Positions 10,510 through 17,846 of a stretch of 64,000 nt of DNA are shown piece after piece. Origin of the DNA: Saccharicrinis fermentans DSM 9555 = JCM 21142. Lineage in GTDB: Bacteria > Bacteroidota > Bacteroidia > Bacteroidales > Marinilabiliaceae. The notes under the pieces were generated by a model. That model worked only from the letters and a program-made list of their open reading frames with translations. It was not told the origin of the DNA and searched no databases. The translations under genes and the position numbers were made by a program. Every line of letters starts with the position of its first letter. The stretch's first letter is position 1. The DNA is taken from contig NZ_KI912107.1 in NCBI RefSeq assembly GCF_000517085.1, positions 5,577,980 through 5,641,979 on the forward strand, written 5' to 3'.

Positions 10510-10860
10510 TTAAAGCAATAGATCGTTGTCAACTTCCATTAGAATGCCATATGGACGAGCAATAGATTGAGCGAGTTGGTTTAGTCCGATGTTGCGTGTG
10601 TACCTGACATACTCTTTCCCTTTTACATAAATAACCAAGGCAGGTACAGTAAATATGCTTAATTGTGCAGCCAGAAATGGAGCGTGTTCTATATTACAGT
10701 AGGTCAATAGTACCCGAGGAAAATCTGACTGTATTAACTCTTTTACCTTGGGCAATAAAACTTTGCATACACTGCATTTGTCGTGCGAAAAATAAGCCAG
10801 TAAGATATTGTGTGTATCTTTTAATCTTTCAAAATCCTGTACATTAGAGATGTTTTTCAT
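10510..10860 (-). CDS. thioredoxin-family protein
   Basis: Small cytoplasmic thioredoxin-fold protein of 116 aa with redox motif CSVC (in SHDKCSVCKVLLPKV, near residue 32) and the conserved cis-Pro loop FTVPALVIY. There is no signal peptide. It is shorter and more divergent than TrxA (which has WCGPC), so it is probably a specialised thiol oxidoreductase or monothiol-exchange protein rather than the main thioredoxin. It lies 9 nt downstream of the CoA-binding-protein gene on the same strand and is likely co-transcribed with it. Confidence 0.85.
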   Translation of the reverse strand: MKNISNVQDFERLKDTHNILLAYFSHDKCSVCKVLLPKVKELIQSDFPRVLLTYCNIEHAPFLAAQLSIFTVPALVIYVKGKEYVRYTRNIGLNQLAQSIARPYGILMEVDNDLLL

Positions 10861-10869
10861 TTGTATGCC

Positions 10870-11232
10870 TTAGTACTGGTTTGTGCTTAGCATCACCAAG
10901 GTGCATCCATGAACTACCTCTATTTGGTGGTCTTCTGCTAGTTTCTCCAAAGCCTCATTTTCGGTGCCTGGGTTTAATATAATTCTTTCCGGTTTTAGTT
11001 TTGTGATTATGTCGAAGTAGGAGGGTTGGTTCTTGGGGCCTACATACATAGTAATGGTATGAATGTCTTGAATATTACCTACTTCTGTGTTTATTTTAAT
11101 GCCGTCTACATGGCCCTCTCTTAGGCCTAGAGCTACTACCGGGTGGTTGTTTTCATTTAATTTTTTGATGGCTTTGTGTGCGTATCTTTCGGGATTTTCA
11201 CTGGCTCCGATGACTAATGTTTTTTTCTTCAT
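10870..11232 (-). CDS. CoA-binding domain protein (YccU-like)
   Basis: 120-aa Rossmann-fold protein of the CoA_binding_2 type. It opens KKTLVIGASENPERYAHKA, the typical nucleotide/CoA-binding start of this family, and ends with the conserved HGCTLVML. It is cytoplasmic. The biochemical role of the family is not established. It precedes the thioredoxin-like gene by 9 nt on the minus strand. Confidence 0.85.
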   Translation of the reverse strand: MKKKTLVIGASENPERYAHKAIKKLNENNHPVVALGLREGHVDGIKINTEVGNIQDIHTITMYVGPKNQPSYFDIITKLKPERIILNPGTENEALEKLAEDHQIEVVHGCTLVMLSTNQY

Positions 11233-11367
11233 GTTACCTTTTTGATTTTAATTGTAAGTAACAAATGTAATAAGGTATATTTAAATATCCAAATGTATAG
11301 ATATTATCATTCATTTAACAAGTAACTGGCCATTGTTTATTTACCCGGTTTTATGGTAAACTTAATT

Positions 11368-11544
11368 TTAGCTTTCAATATGTTTATTGGTTAAAATATA
11401 AATGATTAAGCCACTTATCTCAAAGATACCTGCAATGATAAGGTGTATGTTGGCAATGCGATTTTGTGTAGTAGTGTAGAATAATAATAAAACAATTCCA
11501 GACAGGATAAATAATAAGCCGATATTTTTAAAAAACTGTTTCAT
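11368..11544 (-). CDS. 58-aa two-helix membrane protein
   Basis: Short open frame starting at ATG 11544 and ending with TAA at 11368-11370. The product opens MKQFFKNIGLLFILSGIVLL and has two hydrophobic helices (about 8-24 and 33-51) joined by a short polar turn TTTQNRIAN. The composition (charged N-terminus, hydrophobic helices, polar tail) looks like a genuine small membrane protein rather than chance. It lies just after the saccharopine-dehydrogenase-like gene (24 nt), in the same direction, and could be its operon partner. Function unknown. Confidence 0.65.
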   Translation of the reverse strand: MKQFFKNIGLLFILSGIVLLLFYTTTQNRIANIHLIIAGIFEISGLIIYILTNKHIES

Positions 11545-11568
11545 TGTTTATTGGTTTAAAGTAAGTTG

Positions 11569-12921
11569 TTACCAATTTGATGACCATTTATTGGGGTCTA
11601 ATTCTTCTTCCATAAAAACAAAATTAAAATCTTTTTTTAATTGTTTAAGTATGGGGTCGTAAATTTCTTTGTAAAAAGGACGTATAATTCCTTTGTGTGC
11701 AATTTTATTCTGTAATAAGAGTTCGGCACCTAAGGCAGCTGGGTATGATACGGTGTTGGCGATGGCCGTGTTTTCATTGTCGGAGCCTGACAATTTAAAG
11801 GTGCCAGACAGGAGTTTTTTGGTACCGTTGGGAAGTTTGTATAATAGTTGGTGGTTAAGTACTATTAAGTCTTTGTCAGACGGTAGCATTTTCATTTTGC
11901 TAAGCATCTTGTTGGTGAGTACTGAGAGAGGGGTGCGAGCGGAAGGACTGAAATGAGCGGAAGAAAAAAGTCCGATCCATTCCATTGACATGATGGAGGA
12001 TGAATGAGTTTTGAGTCCCATTTTTTGTGCAAAATGATCTCTCAAATATTTTGTATTTTCTAATTTAGTGAGGTAGGATGTTAGTTCGGCATAGGTGGTG
12101 ATATCTTTTGGGAAAGATTGTTCAGAAAGGTAACCGCACTCAATGAGGGTGTCCATCACTTCGCACCAGCCTTTATATCTTAGGGTTCCTCTGAAGAAAG
12201 TTTCTGCTTCAGGAATTCTGTATAGGCTGATGTATTTTAATGCATTGCGGTTGGCATAAGCTTCCATTTCGCCTAATCCTTCGAAATTGAGAAGAAGGGT
12301 GTTTTTCATTAGTGCCGAGGCATCATGTTCGATGATTGTGTTGTTTTTAAGGTAGGTGGCGTGAGATGAGCTTGCCTTCATTACACCTGTGGGACTCCAT
12401 GAGAATTTGTACCTAAAAGGGTTGTCAAGAGATTCTGGAGAAGGAAGCGCACCGCAAACTGAAATAAATTTTTCAACTTTACCTCCTTTTTCTTTTATGG
12501 TGTCGATCATTTGTGAAGCCCACATATGGTCTATGCCTGGATCTAGTCCCATTTCGTTTAATATACAGATGTTGTTTCTGTACGCTTCGGAATGTAATTC
12601 ATCCATGCCCGCCTGTTGGTAGGATGTGGTGATCATATTCTTTTTGTTACGAATACAGGCCTTACATACCAGAAGATGCAGGTGGTAGGGTAATAGACTT
12701 ACTATCACCAAGTGCTGTTTAACCAATGTGTGTAATTTATTAATATCATCGGAATGCCATTCAACAGCCGTGCCTTGGGGGTTGTTTTCAATAATAAGTT
12801 CCGCCTGGTAAAGGAGTTCGGAGGCAACTGTGATCTTGTATTTTTTGCGTAGCAGATATTTAACAAGGGGGGCTGCTACTTTTCCGGCGCCCAGTATTAG
12901 TATTTGGTTGTTATTGTTCAT
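11569..12921 (-). CDS. saccharopine dehydrogenase-like (saccharopine reductase) protein
   Basis: NAD(P)-dependent enzyme of lysine/alpha-aminoadipate metabolism by family. From the ATG at 12921 it has 450 aa; an upstream in-frame ATG would add 23 residues, but the Rossmann start MNNNNQILILGAGKVAAPLV fits this start. The signature GLDPGIDHMWASQMID and the substrate-region motif FRYKFSWSPTGVMKAS closely resemble yeast saccharopine reductase (Lys9) and the C-terminal half of the LKR/SDH enzyme. The partner lysine-ketoglutarate reductase is not nearby, so direction and substrate (lysine breakdown or another amine conjugate) are inference. Confidence 0.85.
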   Translation of the reverse strand: MNNNNQILILGAGKVAAPLVKYLLRKKYKITVASELLYQAELIIENNPQGTAVEWHSDDINKLHTLVKQHLVIVSLLPYHLHLLVCKACIRNKKNMITTSYQQAGMDELHSEAYRNNICILNEMGLDPGIDHMWASQMIDTIKEKGGKVEKFISVCGALPSPESLDNPFRYKFSWSPTGVMKASSSHATYLKNNTIIEHDASALMKNTLLLNFEGLGEMEAYANRNALKYISLYRIPEAETFFRGTLRYKGWCEVMDTLIECGYLSEQSFPKDITTYAELTSYLTKLENTKYLRDHFAQKMGLKTHSSSIMSMEWIGLFSSAHFSPSARTPLSVLTNKMLSKMKMLPSDKDLIVLNHQLLYKLPNGTKKLLSGTFKLSGSDNENTAIANTVSYPAALGAELLLQNKIAHKGIIRPFYKEIYDPILKQLKKDFNFVFMEEELDPNKWSSNW

Positions 12922-13006
12922 ATCTACTATAATATACAATTCATTCTTAAAAAAATCAATATTTATTCGAGCTTCTTTAAACTTTATCATTACCGATTTT
13001 TAATTT

Positions 13007-13014
13007 TATATTTG
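13007..13014 (+). promoter_or_regulatory. candidate -7 box of mutS promoter
   Basis: TATATTTG matches TAnnTTTG and lies 63 bp before the mutS GTG. No clean TTG is found at the expected -33 position. Confidence 0.35.
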
Positions 13015-13077
13015 CACGAATGATGCAGAAATGTATTTGTTTTAAATTAGGATTATAACAAGATAAAAAGGGATTCG

Positions 13078-15700
13078 GTGGCTAAAAAAGAAGGAAAGAA
13101 AGCGGTGCAAACTCCGTTGATGAAGCAATATTATTCCATTAAAGATAAGCATCCAGACGCAATATTATTATTCAGGGTGGGTGATTTTTATGAGACATTT
13201 TCGGACGATGCAATCAAAACGGCGGAGATATTGGGAATTACTTTGACTAGAAGAGCTAATGGAGCAGCTTCTTATGTTGAGCTGGCTGGTTTTCCACATC
13301 ATGCCCTGGATACTTATCTTCCTAAGTTGGTGCGTGCCGGTCAAAGGGTGGCCGTGTGTGATCAGTTAGAAGATCCTAAGATGACTAAAAATATTGTGAA
13401 ACGTGGTGTTACTGAGTTGGTAACGCCAGGGGTGGCTATGGGCGATAATGTGCTGGAACATAAAGAGAATAACTTTTTAGCCTCGGTGCATATGGATAAA
13501 AAGGTAGCAGGTGTTGCCTTTTTGGATATTTCAACAGGTGAGTTTCTGACTGCAGAAGGTCGTTTTGAGTATATTGATAAGTTGTTGAATGGATTTAAAC
13601 CCAAAGAAGTACTTTTTGAAAAAAGCAAGAGGAGTCAATTTATCGAAAATTTTGGTGATAAATTTTATACCTATGGTTTAGAAGACTGGGTGTTTACTGA
13701 AGATTCTGCGCATGATAGACTGCTAAAGCATTTTGAAACCAAATCATTAAAGGGATATGGGGTTCATAATTTGAAATATGGAATTGTGGCTGCTGGTGCA
13801 GTGATGCATTATCTGGATTTAACCCAGCATAACAGGGTGCAGCATATCACAGGCTTATCCAGAATAGAGGAAGATAAATATGTATGGTTGGATAAGTTTA
13901 CTATCCGTAATCTAGAACTCTTTGGGACAGTCAATGAGGGTGGTAATTCCTTGGTTTCGGTGATTGATAAAACAGTTTCTCCCATGGGGAGTCGTATGCT
14001 CAAAAGATGGGTGGCTTTGCCTCTGAAAGAGGTGAAGTTGATTGAAGATCGATTATCGGCTGTTGAGTACTTTTTTAAAGAGCCGGATTTTAAAGAACAC
14101 TTGGAAGATTTGTTGCGTCCGGTAGGAGATTTAGAGCGTTTGGTATCGAAAGTGGCCGTGGGTAGAATTTCTCCTAGAGAGGTGGTGCAGGTGAAAATGG
14201 CTCTGACCGCAATTGAACCTATCAAAAAAGGGTGTGAGGATAGTAGTAATGAAACTTTGAAAGGTATTGGTGAGCAGCTCAATCCTTGTGTGAGTATAAG
14301 AACCAGAATAGAAAATGAAATTGCTGCAGATCCTCCTGTTCAAATTAATAAAGGAAATGTAATTGGTGAAGGGGTATCCGAAGAGCTGGATGAGCTTCGT
14401 AAAATTGCTTTTTCAGGCAAGGATTATTTGAATAATCTGGTTCAGCGAGAAATTGAAAGGACAGGTATTCCGTCTCTTAAAATTAGTTTTAACAATGTTT
14501 TTGGCTATTATATCGAGGTACGAAATACACATAAAGACAAGGTGCCTGAGGAGTGGATCAGAAAGCAAACTTTAGTGAATGCAGAGCGTTATATCACTGA
14601 AGAGCTGAAGGAATACGAGGCTAAGATCTTGGGTGCTGAAGAAAAAATATTGACGCTGGAAACAACTATTCAATAATCTGGTGATGAGTCTGGGGGAATA
14701 TTTGGCAGCGATTCAATTGGATGCTAGTTTGCTGGCCAAGCTTGATTGTTTGTTGTCATTTTCAACCATAGCCGCTCAAAATAAATATGTTCGTCCTGTT
14801 ATTGAAGATAGTGATGTGATTGATATTAAGTCGGGTCGCCACCCTGTAATCGAAACGCAGTTGCCTGCAGGTGAGGAGTATGTGCCTAATGATGTTTACT
14901 TAGATAGCGAGAAGCAACAGGTTATCATTATTACGGGACCTAATATGGCTGGTAAGTCGGCCTTGCTTCGTCAAACAGCCTTGGTTGTGTTGATGGGGCA
15001 AATAGGGTGTTTTGTACCGGCCGAATCGGCCAGAATCGGTGTGGTTGATAAGGTATTTACCCGTGTTGGAGCTTCAGATAATATCTCAGCTGGGGAATCT
15101 ACTTTTATGGTGGAGATGAATGAAGCAGCTAGTATTTTGAATAATATTTCAGCACGTAGTCTTATACTATTTGATGAGTTGGGACGTGGAACGAGTACGT
15201 ATGATGGTATCTCCATTGCTTGGAGTATCGTAGAATATATCCATGAAAATAAGCGAGCTAAGGCAAAGACCTTGTTTGCTACTCACTATCATGAGCTGAA
15301 CGAAATGGAGAGATCGTTTGCGCGATGTAAGAACTTTAATGTGTCGGTGAAAGAAGTAGATAATAGGGTAATATTCTTACGTAAGTTGGTGCGAGGAGGT
15401 AGTGAACATAGCTTTGGTATTCATGTGGCACGGATGGCAGGAATGCCCAAAAGTGTGGTGAATAGAGCCAATGAAATACTGGAGGAGCTGGAAGGTACGA
15501 AGCGTAAAGGAAACTTATCGAAGCCAGTAAACGATTTGGGTCAACAACGCGAAGGCTATCAAATGAGCTTTTTCCAACTGGATGATCCAGTGTTGAAACA
15601 GATTCGTGATGAGATTGCGAATACCGATATTAATAATTTAACCCCCATGGAAGCCCTCAATAAATTAAACGAAATAAAAAAGTTTACAGGTATTAGCTGA
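13078..15700 (+). pseudogene. mutS: DNA mismatch-repair protein MutS broken by a frameshift
   Basis: Mismatch recognition ATPase. The first part (13078-14676, GTG start, 532 codons) opens [19 protein letters not shown] and carries the mismatch-contacting GDFYETF motif plus core and clamp domains. The second part, in another frame (ATG 14681; homologous reading from about 14666 to 15700), carries the Walker A motif [11 protein letters not shown], Walker B LFDELGRG and signature ATHYHELNE. Across the junction, GAAACAACTATTCAATAA would read [16 protein letters not shown] if two bases (a CA unit) were restored. This points to a 2-nt deletion in a short CA repeat. Together the parts make a normal-length MutS (about 870 aa). 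If real, the cell lacks MutS-dependent repair; a sequence error is the main alternative. Confidence 0.85.
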
Positions 15701-15770
15701 TGTTTTATTCTGGTAATCAATAAAGTGAAAAATGGGCAAAAAAAAAGTTTGTTCAAAAGGGAAAAAAAAT

Positions 15771-15800
15771 TTGTCAGTAATTTAAAATGCTCTATATTTG
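15771..15800 (+). promoter_or_regulatory. promoter of the tRNA-Gly/tRNA-Leu operon
   Basis: TTG at 15771-15773 (TTTG from 15770) and TATATTTG at 15793-15800 with a 19-nt spacer fit the Bacteroidota promoter consensus very well. Transcription would start about 60 nt before tRNA-Gly. Confidence 0.6.
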
Positions 15801-15868
15801 CATCCGCAATCACGAAATACTACATGCGAGTAACGACAGGCATGAACGGTTGTAGAGTGTTGACAGAG

Positions 15869-15941
<73 letters not shown>

Positions 15942-15963
15942 CTCCGGATGATAAGTCCAGGAT

Positions 15964-16047
15964 GCTCGAGTGGTGGAATTGGTAGACACGCAAGACTTAA
16001 AATCTTGTGTCCATTAGGACGTGCGGGTTCAAGTCCCGCCTCGAGTA
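15964..16047 (+). tRNA. tRNA-Leu (UAA)
   Basis: 84-nt class II tRNA with a long variable arm (TGTCCATTAGGACGT). The acceptor GCTCGAG pairs with CTCGAGT (one G-U at the end), with discriminator A. The anticodon TAA is at 15998-16000 in loop CTTAAAA. The T-loop TTCAAGT is canonical. It is 22 nt from tRNA-Gly and shares its transcript. Confidence 0.96.
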
Positions 16048-16054
16048 CAAGTTT

Positions 16055-16095
16055 AAAAAGCGCTTAGAACATTTGTTTTAAGCGCTTTTTTTTTT
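16055..16095 (+). terminator. rho-independent terminator after tRNA-Leu
   Basis: AAAAGCGCTTA and TAAGCGCTTTT form a perfect stem around a short loop, running into ten T residues. It ends the tRNA transcript. Confidence 0.85.
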
Positions 16096-16216
16096 GGTGT
16101 GCCGTGCATGGTAACTAACTAGATGATACAAGGGGTCGTGGATCACGTGCAAAAGTTGGGTCTGTTGAAAAATAAGTATTTATTTAGCTGTTAAATAGAA
16201 ACGGAAAAAATAAATT

Positions 16217-16303
16217 GTGAAAGAAGAACTATCATCGGAGCTACTGGCTCTATTCTTACCAGAAGGGATATTAAGTTACCAAGTTGTAGAGTTGCTATGT
16301 TGA
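16217..16303 (+). mobile_element. possible fossil N-terminus of an ISAon1-type transposase ORF
   Basis: A 28-codon frame from GTG reads VKEELSSELLALFLPEGIL and then a stop. The ELLxLxLPEGxLxYF pattern is what I recall from the N-terminal-region proteins of ISAon1-type elements common in Bacteroidota. Nothing else of a transposase is readable in the 354-bp gap (16096-16449), so at most this is a decayed scrap. The rest of the gap shows no gene. Confidence 0.4.
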
Positions 16304-16449
16304 CGCGTTAAAAGGTTTAGAGAGTTGAATTCCAGCCTTGAAATGACTTCAAGTAAAACAAAAGTAGTTACAATTGATCCATAACCATATTCAATAACTC
16401 TCAATGAATGAATAATCTCCATTTAGACACACAACAATTAGCAAAACTC

Positions 16450-17619
16450 CTAATAATTTAAGCCAAAAGCCCATAAAGGTAATACATTCAAATACCCAAA
16501 TTCAATGTCATCTTTTACGATATATGATTTTCCATTTTTTTCTATTTGTTTTTGCTGTTTATTCTTCCCTCCAACTTCGAATGAGGAGTCTTTGATAACA
16601 AAATCAGCATTCTTTGATGATATAACCTCATTTCTTACTCTCATTTGATTCAGAAAAAAGGTTTCTCTTATATTACCTATATTAGATTTTTCGCCAGCTA
16701 AACTATAAATTAAATTGGTATTGTCAAGATAGACTTTGTCAACTTTACCTAGACTTCGAATTCCACTGGTTTCATTTCGTAGTTGACTGATAAGGCCTGC
16801 CTTCTCCATATACATAAAGTAGTCATCTAGAGAGTTTCTGCTAACACTAATCATTTCGGCAATCTTTGATAAATTGGGTTTGAATGGTACACTTTCAGAG
16901 ATTATAGACAATAAACGCTTCAATTTCCGGCTAGTTCCAACATTCATATTTGCATATTGAGGAATGTCGGTTTCTAAAGTTTGAACTACTATTTGTCCTA
17001 AGCGAAGATTAAGCTCATTTTCAATTCCAAATGGATAATAACCTCGCTGCAGGTAGTCATTGAATAATGGTAGTGGGTGTTTTATATCCGCAAGCTGAAT
17101 CTCTCTATTTACAATATTTTCGAGAGTGAAAGTTTCAACTTTTTTATTGTGAAAGAAATGGAGGTATTCTCTAAAAGAAAGTCCTTGTAATTTGTATATT
17201 AATGCACGTCTACTTAAGTCAGCAGAACCTTTTAGTATGTCGAGTACAGAAGACCCCGTAAATACAACCTTCAAGTCTGGATATGAGTCATAAATATTTT
17301 TTAATTCTCGAGACCAATCTTCATATTTGTGAATCTCATCAATAAATAAGTATTCCCCAGCATTCTTATAAAAAATATCAGCTAAATCTACTAATCTATT
17401 TTCGCTAAAGTACATATCGTCAGCAGATACGTACAAAGCTTGTTTACTACCTAAATTCTCTTTTATATACTGTAGAATCATTGTTGTTTTTCCAACACCT
17501 CTAGGACCAATAATCCCGACCATTCTGCTATTCCAAGAAATTTCTTGATACAGATAGCGCTTAAAATCTGTAGTCGTATTTTGTAATAAAATTTCAAATT
17601 TCTGATATAGAGTTCTCAT
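16450..17619 (-). CDS. AAA-family ATPase with DUF4143-type C-terminus
   Basis: Predicted cytoplasmic P-loop ATPase, 389 aa from ATG 17619 (an in-frame TTG adds four codons). The Walker A is GPRGVGKTT near residue 38 and the Walker B is YLFIDEIH near residue 94. Next comes the sensor-like VVFTGSSVLDI, then the winged-helix and nuclease-like C-terminal part seen in AAA_14/DUF4143 proteins. The family is widespread and patchy in Bacteroidota, often single genes of suspected mobile or defence-related origin, but no function is proven. It is a lone gene between a decayed IS scrap and a cluster of dyads, consistent with an acquired cassette. Confidence 0.85.
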   Translation of the reverse strand: MRTLYQKFEILLQNTTTDFKRYLYQEISWNSRMVGIIGPRGVGKTTMILQYIKENLGSKQALYVSADDMYFSENRLVDLADIFYKNAGEYLFIDEIHKYEDWSRELKNIYDSYPDLKVVFTGSSVLDILKGSADLSRRALIYKLQGLSFREYLHFFHNKKVETFTLENIVNREIQLADIKHPLPLFNDYLQRGYYPFGIENELNLRLGQIVVQTLETDIPQYANMNVGTSRKLKRLLSIISESVPFKPNLSKIAEMISVSRNSLDDYFMYMEKAGLISQLRNETSGIRSLGKVDKVYLDNTNLIYSLAGEKSNIGNIRETFFLNQMRVRNEVISSKNADFVIKDSSFEVGGKNKQQKQIEKNGKSYIVKDDIEFGYLNVLPLWAFGLNY

Positions 17620-17655
17620 CGCGTTAAACAATTTGTTTATACAAATATAATAAAA

Positions 17656-17705
17656 TGCACAACCAAATGTGCAATATTTGAATATATTGCACTATTAATA
17701 GTGCA
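17656..17705. promoter_or_regulatory. three overlapping dyads upstream of the DUF4143 ATPase
   Basis: TGCACA-N6-TGTGCA (17656-17673), TGCAATAT-N6-ATATTGCA (17670-17691) and the perfect 18-bp TGCACTATTAATAGTGCA (17688-17705) share TGCA ends in a 50-bp stretch between the divergent ATPase and GH2 genes. This looks like a tandem operator. Confidence 0.5.
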
Positions 17706-17750
17706 GTGCTGTTTTTTATGTGATAAAAGTTAAAGAATTATCTTAATACC

Positions 17751-17779
17751 TTGATGTATATTGTATTTATATAAATTTG
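17751..17779 (+). promoter_or_regulatory. candidate promoter of the GH2 gene
   Basis: TTG at 17751-17753 and TAAATTTG at 17772-17779, spacer 18 nt. A second -7-like box, TAAGTTTG, occurs at 17824-17831. It would be too close to the ATG at 17847 but could serve the ATGs at 17859/17862. Confidence 0.45.
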
Positions 17780-17846
17780 TAGTTTTACATTTTACTTATG
17801 GACTTGTAAGTGAAAAATATATATAAGTTTGGTGTGAAATAATTTA

